In this document: one piece after another, positions 24,497-34,282 of the stretch | Numbering within the stretch: the stretch's first letter is position 1 | Layout of the letters: each line of letters opens with the position of its first letter | Source of the DNA: Alkalibacterium pelagium | GTDB taxonomy: Bacteria > Bacillota > Bacilli > Lactobacillales > Carnobacteriaceae_A | Reading direction: 5' to 3' | DNA length: 64,000 nt | NCBI RefSeq assembly: GCF_900109325.1 | Contig: NZ_FNZU01000015.1 | Location: 1 to 64,000, forward strand | The notes under the pieces: generated by a model | Told to the model about the DNA's origin: nothing | What the model saw: the letters and a program-made list of their open reading frames with translations, nothing else | The model's database searches: none | Program-made: the position numbers and the translations under genes

Positions 24497-25441
24497 ATGT
24501 CACAGCCATTAGTATCAGTGATCGTACCGACTTATAATGTCGAGCGGTATGTCGAAGACTGTATCGATTCACTTTTAAGCCAAACTTATTCGAATATAGA
24601 AATCATTGTGATCGATGATGGGTCAAAAGATGCGACTGTTTACCTCTTGAATCAATATAAAGATAAAATTAAACTAATTGCCCACGACAACAATCAAGGA
24701 CAGGGAGCCAGACGTAACGAAGGTCTGACACTTGTATCGGGCAAATATATTTACTTTGTGGATTCTGATGACTGGATCGAACCGGAAACGATCGAAGAAG
24801 CGGTTGATCAGCTTGAGAAAACAGATGCCGATCTCGTCCGGTTCAATGGGAAGGTCTTTTATGAAGGCGATGCAGCTCTGGTAAAAGAGGGACGATATGA
24901 CTTCTCCAGTCAGCTTGACCATCAGCACGTCTATAATCAGGAAGAAGCCCTTCAGAAGAACCGTCAGACTTACAGCGCATCACCGTGTCTGTACCTGGTC
25001 AAAAAATCTCTTATAGACGACTACAGTCTAATGTTCCTTGAAGGGGTCCTGCACGAGGACGAATATTTCACGACAAAGCTATTCACACTCACACAGACGA
25101 TGACTTATCTGGATAGAACGTTTTATCATCGTCGCTACCGAGTGGCTTCAACAATGACGGAGAATACAAACCTTCATAAAGTTCGGTCATTTGATTCTTA
25201 TCTGGAAGTGTTTGCTGAACTTGAAACCTTATACCATTCAGGAAATCTGACTGAAACTCAGAAGGGGTTTGTTAAAAGGCAGCTGTTGTCTATTTATAAT
25301 GGACTACAAACAGCCTCAGTTCATCCCGAGAGCAAGAGGAAATTACGGACTCTAAAAAGTATCACGCTAAAGGATAAAGTTTATCTTGTTGCATCAAGAG
25401 CTAAACTGTTTCTATTTCAAAAGAAATACACGAATAAATGA
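24497..25441 (+). CDS. GT2 family glycosyltransferase
   Basis: GT-A enzyme of 314 residues: VSVIVPTYNVERYVED at the N-terminus, VIDDGSKDATV for nucleotide binding and the DXD motif FVDSDDWIEPE near 88-92. A later ED pair (LHEDEYFTTKLF) matches the catalytic-base region of the family. AAAGGAGCTGCCGCAC precedes ATG 24497. It adds one residue of the cluster-1 repeat unit; the sugar is not predictable. A 153-bp gap with a new promoter follows. Confidence 0.85.
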   Translation: MSQPLVSVIVPTYNVERYVEDCIDSLLSQTYSNIEIIVIDDGSKDATVYLLNQYKDKIKLIAHDNNQGQGARRNEGLTLVSGKYIYFVDSDDWIEPETIEEAVDQLEKTDADLVRFNGKVFYEGDAALVKEGRYDFSSQLDHQHVYNQEEALQKNRQTYSASPCLYLVKKSLIDDYSLMFLEGVLHEDEYFTTKLFTLTQTMTYLDRTFYHRRYRVASTMTENTNLHKVRSFDSYLEVFAELETLYHSGNLTETQKGFVKRQLLSIYNGLQTASVHPESKRKLRTLKSITLKDKVYLVASRAKLFLFQKKYTNK

Positions 25442-25511
25442 ACAACTTATAGAGTGAATCATTACTAAAATTTGACAATTCTATATTATGTGACTTTGTT
25501 AGTTCAGTGTA

Positions 25512-25520
25512 TGTTAGAAT
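25512..25520 (+). promoter_or_regulatory. extended -10 promoter of the UDP-GlcNAc 2-epimerase gene
   Basis: TGT-TAGAAT, 74 bp upstream of ATG 25595. The same sequence ATGTTAGAAT precedes the gene at 37700. Confidence 0.45.
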
Positions 25521-25594
25521 GGTGCGTGATTGTATGGAATACTATTAACAGGTATAGACAGTATAATCATGCTAAGAATTGGGGTTATTATTAA

Positions 25595-26716
25595 ATGAAT
25601 AAGAGAAAAATAGCCATTGTTTTTGGCACCCGACCAGAAGCAATCAAAATGGCTCCTGTTATTAATGAGTTAAAGAAACATCAGAATATTTTTGAAACTA
25701 TTGTGATTGTCACAGCTCAGCATAGAGAAATGTTGGATCAGGTACTGGAGGTCTTTGATGTCATACCTGATTATGATCTAAATATTATGAAGAAAAACCA
25801 GTCTCTTTCTAATATAACAACTGAAGTCCTCAAAGGGATCGAATCAATATATATCGAAGAACAGCCTGATATGGTATTAGTTCATGGCGATACGACTACT
25901 AGTTTCTCAGCAGCTTTAGCTGCGTACTACCTTCAAATTCCTATTGGACATGTTGAGGCCGGACTCAGAACCTATGATAAATATTTTCCATTTCCAGAGG
26001 AAGCAAACCGTCAGCTGATAGATAATCTATCTGATTTGTTTTTTGTACCTACCGAAGCTACAAAACAGAATTTGCTCAATGAAAGTAAGAATGAAAGCAG
26101 AATCATAGTTACAGGGAACACGGCAATCGATGCGATTCTTTATACAAAGGAAGTCGAAAGAAGTCACCAAGTGCTGGATTTAATGGACTCAATGCCAAAA
26201 CAGAAGTGGATTCTATTAACGATGCACCGAAGAGAAAATTATGGTAAACCTATGAGCAATGTTTTTGAGGCTGTAAGAGATTTGATAGATAGCTATGAAG
26301 ATGTTGAAATTATAATGCCTGTCCATTTGAGTCCTATAGTTCAGTCTGTAGCTAAAGAAGTTTTAGGAAATCATAGCAGAATTCATTTGGTCGCTCCATT
26401 AGAAGTAGATGTTTTTCACCACGTTATTGCTAGATCGCACATTGTTTTAACTGACTCTGGTGGCCTTCAGGAAGAGGCGCCAGCCTTGGATATTCCAGTA
26501 CTAGTTCTAAGAGATAAAACTGAACGACCTGAAGGACTTGAAGCTGGAACACTTAAAATAGTGGGTACAGAAAAAGAGAACGTGGTAAAACACGTTAAAC
26601 TACTGATAGAAGATTCTGGTAAGTATAACCAGATGGCAGCTGCCGAGAATCCATATGGAGACGGTAAAGCCAGTTATAAAATAATAAAAGAAATTGAAGA
26701 CTATTTTAGTGAATAA
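25595..26716 (+). CDS. mnaA: UDP-N-acetylglucosamine 2-epimerase (non-hydrolysing)
   Basis: GT-B-like epimerase of 373 residues that converts UDP-GlcNAc to UDP-ManNAc. Family landmarks in order: VFGTRPEAIKMAP (9-21), VHGDTTTSF, GHVEAGLRT, FPEEANRQLID, MHRRENYGKP and LTDSGGLQEEAP, which include the catalytic Asp/Glu/His positions. Product use: ManNAc in cell-wall linkage units or in the cluster-1 polysaccharide. A related but distinct gene at 58891 belongs to the CapG branch. A weak ribosome binding site (GGGG) precedes ATG 25595. Confidence 0.92.
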   Translation: MNKRKIAIVFGTRPEAIKMAPVINELKKHQNIFETIVIVTAQHREMLDQVLEVFDVIPDYDLNIMKKNQSLSNITTEVLKGIESIYIEEQPDMVLVHGDTTTSFSAALAAYYLQIPIGHVEAGLRTYDKYFPFPEEANRQLIDNLSDLFFVPTEATKQNLLNESKNESRIIVTGNTAIDAILYTKEVERSHQVLDLMDSMPKQKWILLTMHRRENYGKPMSNVFEAVRDLIDSYEDVEIIMPVHLSPIVQSVAKEVLGNHSRIHLVAPLEVDVFHHVIARSHIVLTDSGGLQEEAPALDIPVLVLRDKTERPEGLEAGTLKIVGTEKENVVKHVKLLIEDSGKYNQMAAAENPYGDGKASYKIIKEIEDYFSE

Positions 26717-26736
26717 ATGATGGAGGACAGAGTAAC

Positions 26737-28116
26737 ATGTCTCAGACAAAAGGATTCGATAGAACAAAAAAATTAATTATAGGAATAATTGATGTTGTAC
26801 TATATCATTTTTCAATTATTATTTCCTTTATGATTCGCTACAACATGGATATTCCAAGGAGAAACTACTTGGCCTACGAGAGAGCTAGAATATATATTCT
26901 CATTGGCTTCATCCTGTTAAATATCCTTTTTGGGATATATATTTTATATAATAAGAAAATTATGGATTTTATTTATCTGACCATAATCACACAATTCCTT
27001 ATGGGATTAGTTATTATGGCCATGACTTTTTTTGGAAGATGGTTCGCTTTTCCTAGAACAATAATCTTAATCAGTTTTCTCGTAAGCACCGTAATCTTGA
27101 TCGCATGGCGGTCGATTGTGTTTAAGATGTACGAGAAAATAGATGGAACTAAAAAAGTAATGGTTGTAGGTTCAGAAGAAGCATGTCTAGCCGCTGTTCG
27201 TAACTTCGAAAGTTCAAAAAATAACCGCCACGCAGTTAAATCAGTTGTGATTGATAACTTCTATGATAATATTTCTAAGCATATGGATCAGGTGGACATA
27301 GTTTATCTTGCTGATAAAATAGATGAATCTGAAAAAATCGAGATTTACGACCTGCTGATCAGTCAGAACAAGAAACTGTTTTTAAATACTAGTTTTGAAA
27401 ATCTTGTATTGGTCAATCCTAATATTATGAGTATTGAAGATGAAAGTGTCATTGAAGCATCTGATTTCAGTATTTCACCCGAGGACGATATGATTAAACG
27501 TCTGATTGATGTTGTGGCGTCGCTGGCTATGCTGATTCTAGCCTCACCAATTATTGTTGTTACAGCGATCCTTGTAAAAGCAACATCTAAAGGCCCAGTA
27601 TTTTACAAACAGATTCGTATTACAAAAAACCAGAAAGAATTTGGTATTCTCAAGTTTCGTACAATGAGTGCAACAGCCGAGAAAGACTCGGGTCCAGTAC
27701 TAGCTGCCGCAAACGATGCCCGGGTAACTAAAATCGGAAAATACCTGCGGGCTCTGAGAATTGATGAACTCCCTCAGTTGTTCAATGTGTTGACTGGCGA
27801 TATGTCTTTAGTCGGACCTAGACCGGAACGCCCCTTCTTTGTAGAACAGTTCCAGGAACAGAATCGCTACTATTACTTGAGACATAATGTTCGAGCTGGA
27901 ATTACAGGTTATGCTCAAGTCTATGGTAAATACGCAACAGACTTTAATAGTAAATTGAACTTTGATTTAGTTTATATCAAAAAGTACTCGTTTATTCTGG
28001 ATGTTAAAATTATGCTCCAGACAATCAAAATATTGTTTGATAAAGTATCTTCTGAAGGGGTATCTGATGAGAAACCGGAAATCAGCATGCCTGATAATAT
28101 TCTAATATTAAAGTAA
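26737..28116 (+). CDS. initiating sugar-phosphate transferase (polyprenyl glycosylphosphotransferase)
   Basis: Membrane enzyme of 459 residues that moves a sugar-1-phosphate from a UDP-sugar to undecaprenyl phosphate, starting the repeat unit. Four N-terminal spans lie within about 13-121. A nucleotide-binding-like middle (KKVMVVGSEEACLAAV) follows, then the hydrophobic re-entrant helix near 257-280 and the catalytic domain with KFRTMSATAEKDSGP and RIDELPQLFNVLTGDMS plus GPRPERP. The layout is that of WbaP/CpsE-type long transferases. It is 20 bp after the mnaA stop with GGAGGACAG as ribosome binding site. A second, short initiating transferase lies at 53976, so two polymers are started independently. 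Confidence 0.9.
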   Translation: MSQTKGFDRTKKLIIGIIDVVLYHFSIIISFMIRYNMDIPRRNYLAYERARIYILIGFILLNILFGIYILYNKKIMDFIYLTIITQFLMGLVIMAMTFFGRWFAFPRTIILISFLVSTVILIAWRSIVFKMYEKIDGTKKVMVVGSEEACLAAVRNFESSKNNRHAVKSVVIDNFYDNISKHMDQVDIVYLADKIDESEKIEIYDLLISQNKKLFLNTSFENLVLVNPNIMSIEDESVIEASDFSISPEDDMIKRLIDVVASLAMLILASPIIVVTAILVKATSKGPVFYKQIRITKNQKEFGILKFRTMSATAEKDSGPVLAAANDARVTKIGKYLRALRIDELPQLFNVLTGDMSLVGPRPERPFFVEQFQEQNRYYYLRHNVRAGITGYAQVYGKYATDFNSKLNFDLVYIKKYSFILDVKIMLQTIKILFDKVSSEGVSDEKPEISMPDNILILK

Positions 28117-28155
28117 TAAAAAAATGGAAAGAAAATTTTCAAGTAGGAGAATAAA

Positions 28156-28914
28156 ATGCAAAAAGGTTTAGTCTCAATCATTACACCCGTATACAATGCG
28201 GAACGATTTATAGCTGGAACAATAAAATCGATTTCAAAACAATCGTATAAAGACTTTGAACTGTTGCTGATCGATGACCATTCAACTGATAATAGTCTAT
28301 CTATTATCAGTTCCTTTTCTGAACAGGACAGTAGAATAAAGGTACTACAGACCCCTTCCAATTCCGGGGCTGCAGTAGCTAGAAATATTGGACTGGAAAA
28401 CGCGTCAGGTCAATATGTTGCTTTTCTTGACAGTGATGATATGTGGAAAGAAACCAAATTGAAAGATCAGATTCAGTTTATGACTGAAAACAACTCCGGC
28501 TTTACCTATACAAACTTTGAAATGATCACTGAAACGGACGAATTAATTAAACCACGAGTGACACTTCCAGAATCTCTTGATTATGTCGGTTTGCTGAAAA
28601 ATACGGCTATTGCCTGTTCGACGGTAGTCATAGATAGACAGGTATTTGGAGATTTTAGGATGCCTGAAGTAAGAAAGGGGCAGGACACTGCTACCTGGTT
28701 AATGCTTTTAAGAGAAGGTAATGATGCCCGTTTAGTCGATAAAGTTCTGGGATCTTATCGAATAGTGAAGGGGTCTATTTCAAGTAATAAGGTCGAGGCA
28801 CTCAGGAGAACATGGAATACGTATCGAAATCTTGAAAAGCTGCCGCTTCATAAAGCTGGTTACTATTTTACCAGCTATGCCTGGAATGCGTTTAAAAGAA
28901 GAAAATTAGAGTGA
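28156..28914 (+). CDS. GT2 family glycosyltransferase
   Basis: GT-A enzyme of 252 residues with VSIITPVYNAERFIAG, the nucleotide-binding IDDHSTDNS and the DXD motif FLDSDDMWKE near 93-97. It is shorter than its neighbours, a common length for enzymes that add a single residue. GTAGGAGAATAAA precedes ATG 28156. Part of cluster 1. Confidence 0.85.
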   Translation: MQKGLVSIITPVYNAERFIAGTIKSISKQSYKDFELLLIDDHSTDNSLSIISSFSEQDSRIKVLQTPSNSGAAVARNIGLENASGQYVAFLDSDDMWKETKLKDQIQFMTENNSGFTYTNFEMITETDELIKPRVTLPESLDYVGLLKNTAIACSTVVIDRQVFGDFRMPEVRKGQDTATWLMLLREGNDARLVDKVLGSYRIVKGSISSNKVEALRRTWNTYRNLEKLPLHKAGYYFTSYAWNAFKRRKLE

Positions 28915-28936
28915 GATAAATAGGGGGCACTTATAG

Positions 28937-30148
28937 ATGCTAACTGAAAGAATACAAGGTGTTAATACCGCTTCAAATCAATGGATCAACAATCTAATTC
29001 TAATACTTTTAGCAGTGTCGATTCTAGTGTCTGACTGGATGGTAGGGCTGATAGCTATGAGTGAGATATTCATTGGCCTGATCCTTGTTCTAATTGCTTT
29101 TAAAAATTTTGACTATGTTAAATCTTTGAACTACAAATTTATGTCTGCTGTACTTATTTTTTTTATCATTCAGTTTACCTATAATTTATCAGTAGACATG
29201 ACATTTATTTTCACTAGAGCATTATACAATGTTATAAAAATCTTTTTCTATTTAACTTTTATTAATTTACTCTTCAATTATATCCAACAAAATAAACTAG
29301 AGAAACAAGTATTGGTTATGCTAAACGTAACTGCTATTATTGCTCTAATAATTGGTATCTATATTACTGTTTCCATTCTTTTCTTCGATCAGCTGCCTTA
29401 CGAGTTCATGTGGCATTTTACTCGTTCCGATCTGCACAGCTACCGTTTCAGAGGTCCTGGCTTTATCGTTCGTACTAGAAGTATATTTTCAGAACCAGCC
29501 CATTTAGGCTATTTCCTTAATATGGTTATAGGGGTCAATATTTTCAGCAAATTGAAGAAGAGTGTGCCGATTTGGGTAACTCTGACACTTATTGCAGGCG
29601 TGATCCTGACATTATCCTACGCTTCCATCGGTGTGCTCGGGCTGATGCTACTAATCAAGGGCCTAACTTTGAAAAATAAGATGGAGATGGTCAGGAATAA
29701 CTGGATACTCCTGCTTGTTTCTTTGCTCTTTGTGGGGATAGTAATCTTTATTTTTCGTGAAAATCTCTACCAGACGATCATTGTAAGGACCTCTGATATA
29801 TTAAGTGGTGGAGATAATTCTGCATTTGTTCGAGTGATCAACAGCTGGCTTTATGTTACAAGAGAAACGGTTTTGATGGGAAGAGGATTGGGCCATACTC
29901 CTCCTTTACAGAACATATACGCATATTTTCTATCTGACATGGGCATATTTTCATTTCTATTCAGTCTCATATTTACCGCATTTATAGTTAAAAATAATGT
30001 AGGTCTTGGACTTACTTTTATTCTTCTTAATTTCCAAAAAGGCGGATACCTGTCACCGATTTTTCCTATTTTAGTGTTAATATTTTTGACATATTCACTA
30101 AACTTTAAGACTAAATTATCTTTTAAAAATAGAAAGGAACAGATATAA
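28937..30148 (+). CDS. Wzy-like polysaccharide polymerase / O-antigen ligase-type membrane protein
   Basis: Integral membrane protein of 403 residues with about ten to eleven spans and a large outer loop carrying RSIFSEPAHLGYFLN (around 190-205), then MGRGLGHTPPLQN near 318-330. Both are typical of Wzy polymerases and related ligases. Likely role: joins undecaprenyl-linked repeat units on the outer face. The stop TAA 30146-30148 overlaps the ATG of the next gene (TAATG). Low sequence conservation makes the family call less certain than the topology. Confidence 0.75.
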   Translation: MLTERIQGVNTASNQWINNLILILLAVSILVSDWMVGLIAMSEIFIGLILVLIAFKNFDYVKSLNYKFMSAVLIFFIIQFTYNLSVDMTFIFTRALYNVIKIFFYLTFINLLFNYIQQNKLEKQVLVMLNVTAIIALIIGIYITVSILFFDQLPYEFMWHFTRSDLHSYRFRGPGFIVRTRSIFSEPAHLGYFLNMVIGVNIFSKLKKSVPIWVTLTLIAGVILTLSYASIGVLGLMLLIKGLTLKNKMEMVRNNWILLLVSLLFVGIVIFIFRENLYQTIIVRTSDILSGGDNSAFVRVINSWLYVTRETVLMGRGLGHTPPLQNIYAYFLSDMGIFSFLFSLIFTAFIVKNNVGLGLTFILLNFQKGGYLSPIFPILVLIFLTYSLNFKTKLSFKNRKEQI

Positions 30149-31050
30149 TGATAAGTGTAGTCATACCTACGCACAACAGAAGTGAATTATTAACTAGAGC
30201 AGTGGAGAGTGCTTTGAATCAGACCCATAAAGATATCGAAATTATCGTCGTTTCTGACGGGTCCACTGATAATACAGAAGAAGTTATGAAAGCATACCAG
30301 CAAAGAGAAAATAATATAAAATTCATTTCCGTTTTCCCTGGTAAAGGTGCCAATAATGCACGCAACGAAGGGATCCGTGCTTCAGAAGGAGAATATATAG
30401 CATTTCTCGATGATGATGATGAATGGGCCCCCCATAAGCTGGAATCTCAACTATCAGTTTTTAACTCCGACAGCTCGATCGGTATGGTATACACAGGTAT
30501 AAACGTCATCTATGTTAAGGAAGATTTAACATATTATTCGTTATCTGGTAAAGGAGGAGATTTATCTAAAGATATTTTATTAAAAAATGTGATTGGTGCC
30601 ACACCAAGTGTAATGATAAAAAAAGAAATCTTAGATCAATCAGGTTTCTTTGATGTGGATATGCCTGCCAAGCAGGATTATGATTTATGGATCAGAGTAT
30701 GTCAGTTGACTAATGTGGGTTATGTAGATGAACCGTTAGTGAATTACTACAACTATTCAGGAGAAAAGCAAATATCTTTAAGTACTGAAAAGCATGAACG
30801 CGCAATTGAAATGATAGATAAAAAATATAGTTCACTTTTCAAAACACTCACTCCAGAAGAAGTGAAACAGCAGAGATCAAATTATTTCATCAGTATAGCA
30901 AACATAGCATTAAGAAATAATAATAAGTCATTAGGTTTTAAATACGGAATGAAAGCACTGCACAAAAAGATCAGTTTAAAAAATCTGGTTTATGTTTTGT
31001 CGGTCCCGATCCCTTTTAAGGTATTACTGAAAGTAAAGAATAGAATGTGA
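30148..31050 (+). CDS. GT2 family glycosyltransferase
   Basis: GT-A enzyme of 300 residues: SVVIPTHNRSELLTRA, VSDGSTDNTEE and a DXD motif extended to FLDDDDEWAP near 90-95. Translationally coupled to the polymerase gene by an overlapping TAATG. The C-terminal 100 residues are helical and basic, suggesting membrane-surface attachment. Last enzyme of cluster 1; the amidase gene begins 14 bp after its stop. Confidence 0.87.
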   Translation: MISVVIPTHNRSELLTRAVESALNQTHKDIEIIVVSDGSTDNTEEVMKAYQQRENNIKFISVFPGKGANNARNEGIRASEGEYIAFLDDDDEWAPHKLESQLSVFNSDSSIGMVYTGINVIYVKEDLTYYSLSGKGGDLSKDILLKNVIGATPSVMIKKEILDQSGFFDVDMPAKQDYDLWIRVCQLTNVGYVDEPLVNYYNYSGEKQISLSTEKHERAIEMIDKKYSSLFKTLTPEEVKQQRSNYFISIANIALRNNNKSLGFKYGMKALHKKISLKNLVYVLSVPIPFKVLLKVKNRM

Positions 31051-31064
31051 AACTGGAGGAAAAA

Positions 31065-34049
31065 ATGAATAAAAGTATACTAAGTAAATTATTGCTAAGC
31101 TCTTTAGTATCGACGACTATCGTCTCATCAACAGGTCCTATTATTGCCGCTGGGAGTCAGAACGAGGATACTAAGTTTTTTGAAGATAAAGAAGATTTAT
31201 TGTTACACGCTTTTGAAAATGTATCAGAAGAATTTATTGAATTGGCTGAACTCATTTTCGCAGGAGAATCTGAAGAGGTCAGTGAAGCTTTCGAACAGGC
31301 TTTGATACTTCACTATAACAAAGATTACGCTTTGGCAGTAGAAGCTTATGATACGCTTCTAACCCAAGATTCTTTTCCTGATAAAGCCGTTTCTCTGATC
31401 GACTGGCTTGTCATTCTAGCAGAGAACCAGTCAGACTGGACCAACCAGTCTTTCAGATCCCAATCTGAGGAAATTCCAGTATTGACTGATGAGTCAGAAA
31501 GTACTGAAGAACTGTATCAAGATGATGTTAACCATGAAGAAAATACATACGATGAAGTTGAAGAAACAGCTGATGTCCAATTGGAAAGATCAGAAGATTT
31601 CCCAGAGAGCAAAGAAGTGGATGAAGAGATAGACCGAGTAGATGAAGAGGGTACAGAACAACAGACCATGTACTCTACATCTTCTGAGGTCAGTAATAAC
31701 AGTGCAGAACAATATGAAGCAGACAGCCTGTACGAAGCTGTCATTGAAGCACCGACCGCAACAGCAGCTTGGAACGCAGCACAGGACTTCAAAGAAGCCT
31801 ACCCGAATGATTCTCGACTAGCAGAAGCTATGGACAGTGCGGCACAGCGTATATTCGCTATGGGTCAGAGCAGTCAGAACCGTGAACGGTACCCATTAGC
31901 TCGTCAGTATTATGACATGTTAATCAATGAGCCGGTAGTGAGTGCGTCTCTAAGAGAAGCTGCATCCGTACATCATGCGGAAACTATTGAAGCAGAAAAT
32001 GGAAGCCCGGCGGATATCCTGTACGAAGCTGTCATTGAAGCACCGACCGCAACAGCAGCTTGGAACGCAGCTCAAGATTTTAAAGAAGCCTACCCGAACG
32101 ATTCTCGACTAGCAGAAGCTATGGACAGTGCAGCACAGCGTATCTTTTCAATGGGACAAAGCAGTCAAAACCGTGAACGGTACCCATTAGCTCGTCAGTA
32201 TTATGACATGTTAATCAATGAGCCGGTAGTGAGTGCGTCCTTAAGAGAAGCTGCATCCTTACATCATGCGGAAACTATTGAAGCAGAAAATGGAAGCCCG
32301 GCGGATAGCCTATTTGAAGCAGTGTTAAATGCATCAAGTGCTACTGCAGCTTGGAACGCAGCTCAAGATTTTAAAGAAGCCTATCCGAACGATTCTCGAC
32401 TAGCAGAAGCTATGGACAGTGCGGCACAGCGTATCTTTTCAATGGGACAAAGCAGTCAGAACAGAGAAAGGTATCCTCAAGCGCGTCAATATTATAATAT
32501 GTTGATAAATGAATCAGCAGTCAGCAATAATCTGAGAACTCAAGCCTCTACGAAGTACGCTGAGACAATCGAAGCAGAAAATAAAGAAAAGGCTGATGAC
32601 CTGTATGCTGATGTCATTAATGCATCAACAGCAACGGCAGCCTGGAATGCTGCTCAGGACTTTAAGTCAGCTTTTCCAAATGATTCTCGTTTGCCGGCCG
32701 CTATAGATAGTGCAGCTCAGAGAATTCTATCCATGGGAACATCAAATCACCGTAGAGGAAATTTCAATACAGCAAACACATACTATTCTCAGTTGCTAAA
32801 TGAGCAGAATGTGTCTTCAAGTCTTCGAAGAGAAGTTAACGAGCTGATTCAGTTATCAAGACAAGGAATCAGACTTCGTACAGTAAATGAATACTATATC
32901 GATTCTGTCAATGGAGCTACAGCAACCGATGCATGGAATATTGCTGTGGAAGGTTTGAAATACAATCCAGGTAACGCTCGTCTAGTAGATGCTTTGAATA
33001 TGGCTGCGCAAAGACAATTTAGTATGGGCCAAAGCCAGCATAGAAATGGTAATTACTCTTCTGCACTAACTTACTATAACCGAGTATTCAATCACTCTAG
33101 TGTTCGTTCCGATATTAGACAGGTTGTAGGGATATTCCGTACACAAGCTCAACAGAGTAGGCCGCTAATGACCTCCGTTGACTACAGTAGCCAGTCAATT
33201 AGAGCAAATACTGCTTCAGCAGCATGGGATATTGCGGTAGAAGGTCTGATTGCCTATCCGCATAATAGTGATATTATTGATGCACTGAATCAGGCTGCAA
33301 ACCGTAATTTAAGTTTAGGAAGAAGCCAGTTCAGACAAGGAAACTTCGCAAGCGCTCGTACGTATTATAATAGAGTAGCGAATGAACCTGCAGTTTCAGA
33401 AGCAATTCGTACACTAGCGGGTGTTTTCCTGCAGCAGCTGACACCAAATTATAAGCACACAGTTTATATCGATGCAGGACACGGAGGAAGAGACCCGGGT
33501 GCGAGCTTCGGAGGTGTTAGAGAGAGCGACTTGAACTTAAGTACAGCGCTTCTTTTAAGAACTGAGTTGCAGAAGTTGGGTTACAACGTCGTTATGTCTC
33601 GTGAAACTGACGTCTTTATCGAAATGAGCGATAGACCGTTTGAAGCCAACAGCATTTCTGCTGATATCTTTGTAAGTATCCATTACAATTCTATGGGTGG
33701 AGCAGGGACAGCAAGAGGTATCGAATCGTTCATTTATCATAGAGTGGCAAGTGGATTTGGTCAGGAAACGAACAGAAATAATTTCCGTACAGAGGATCCT
33801 CGTATTGATGAAAGTCTACGACTAGCCGATGCTATGCATGCTAACCTGATCAGTGACACCAATATGAGAGACAGAGGAGTAAAAGGCAATAACTTTAATG
33901 TTCTGAGAAATAGTCATATTCCGGCTATGCTCACTGAACTTGCTTTCCTTGATAATGCAGCAGATAGAAGTATAGCAGTTACTAGAGAGTTTCAGTTATC
34001 TGCAGCAAGAGCAATGGCAAGAGGAATCGACGCTTATTTTAGTAACTGA
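31065..34049 (+). CDS. secreted N-acetylmuramoyl-L-alanine amidase with six 97-residue repeats
   Basis: Exported protein of 994 residues. Parts in order: signal peptide (1 to about 30), an N-terminal helical segment with one TPR-like hairpin (HYNKDYALAVEAYDTLL), an acidic linker to about 220, six tandem repeats of exactly 97 residues, and a C-terminal amidase_3 domain from about 798. The repeats are in phase at 31728, 32019, 32310, 32601, 32892 and 33183 (291-bp steps); each holds A-T-A-x-W, SxGQSxxxRxxY and YYxxLLNE motifs. The amidase shows Zn ligands in IDAGHGGRDPG, the Glu of GGVRESDLN and the His of SIHYNS, with the catalytic Glu in LTELAF. It cleaves the MurNAc-L-Ala bond. Start ATG 31065 follows GGAGGAAAAA; the upstream GTG frame is rejected. 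The repeats are shared with the next gene. Confidence 0.88.
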   Translation: MNKSILSKLLLSSLVSTTIVSSTGPIIAAGSQNEDTKFFEDKEDLLLHAFENVSEEFIELAELIFAGESEEVSEAFEQALILHYNKDYALAVEAYDTLLTQDSFPDKAVSLIDWLVILAENQSDWTNQSFRSQSEEIPVLTDESESTEELYQDDVNHEENTYDEVEETADVQLERSEDFPESKEVDEEIDRVDEEGTEQQTMYSTSSEVSNNSAEQYEADSLYEAVIEAPTATAAWNAAQDFKEAYPNDSRLAEAMDSAAQRIFAMGQSSQNRERYPLARQYYDMLINEPVVSASLREAASVHHAETIEAENGSPADILYEAVIEAPTATAAWNAAQDFKEAYPNDSRLAEAMDSAAQRIFSMGQSSQNRERYPLARQYYDMLINEPVVSASLREAASLHHAETIEAENGSPADSLFEAVLNASSATAAWNAAQDFKEAYPNDSRLAEAMDSAAQRIFSMGQSSQNRERYPQARQYYNMLINESAVSNNLRTQASTKYAETIEAENKEKADDLYADVINASTATAAWNAAQDFKSAFPNDSRLPAAIDSAAQRILSMGTSNHRRGNFNTANTYYSQLLNEQNVSSSLRREVNELIQLSRQGIRLRTVNEYYIDSVNGATATDAWNIAVEGLKYNPGNARLVDALNMAAQRQFSMGQSQHRNGNYSSALTYYNRVFNHSSVRSDIRQVVGIFRTQAQQSRPLMTSVDYSSQSIRANTASAAWDIAVEGLIAYPHNSDIIDALNQAANRNLSLGRSQFRQGNFASARTYYNRVANEPAVSEAIRTLAGVFLQQLTPNYKHTVYIDAGHGGRDPGASFGGVRESDLNLSTALLLRTELQKLGYNVVMSRETDVFIEMSDRPFEANSISADIFVSIHYNSMGGAGTARGIESFIYHRVASGFGQETNRNNFRTEDPRIDESLRLADAMHANLISDTNMRDRGVKGNNFNVLRNSHIPAMLTELAFLDNAADRSIAVTREFQLSAARAMARGIDAYFSN
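31728..33473 (+). repeat. six 291-bp tandem repeats within the amidase gene
   Basis: Period exactly 291 bp (97 codons). Units 1-3 are nearly identical in DNA over long stretches (for example GAAGCTGTCATTGAAGCACC in units 1 and 2), while units 4-6 have diverged. Silent differences between units 1 and 2 are few, implying recent duplication or gene conversion. Confidence 0.9.
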
Positions 34050-34072
34050 ATAATTTACCATTAAATAAGTGT

Positions 34073-34108
34073 GGCATAGACAAAAATCTATTTTGTCTAT
34101 GCCTTTTT
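34073..34108 (+). terminator. terminator after the amidase gene
   Basis: GGCATAGACAAAA-ATCTA-TTTTGTCTATGCC with perfect 13-bp arms, followed by TTTTTC. Confidence 0.92.
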
Positions 34109-34282
34109 CTATTTTCAATAGAGGTTCCCAATTAACAATTAGTTTAAAAAGTTACAAGATTAACTCGATTTAAAGTTTGTTCACTAATTTGTACTATTTT
34201 TAATGTTGCATAATTATAAGCATTCATCTATGATTTTATATGTAATACAAATTGAAATGGATAAACAAAAAGGAGTGTAAGA

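Noticed and set aside
25473-25500. TTGACA at 25472 as the -35 of the mnaA promoter
   Set aside because: The perfect hexamer is not followed by a -10 at 15-19 bp. The extended -10 at 25512 is about 34 bp away, too far to pair with it.
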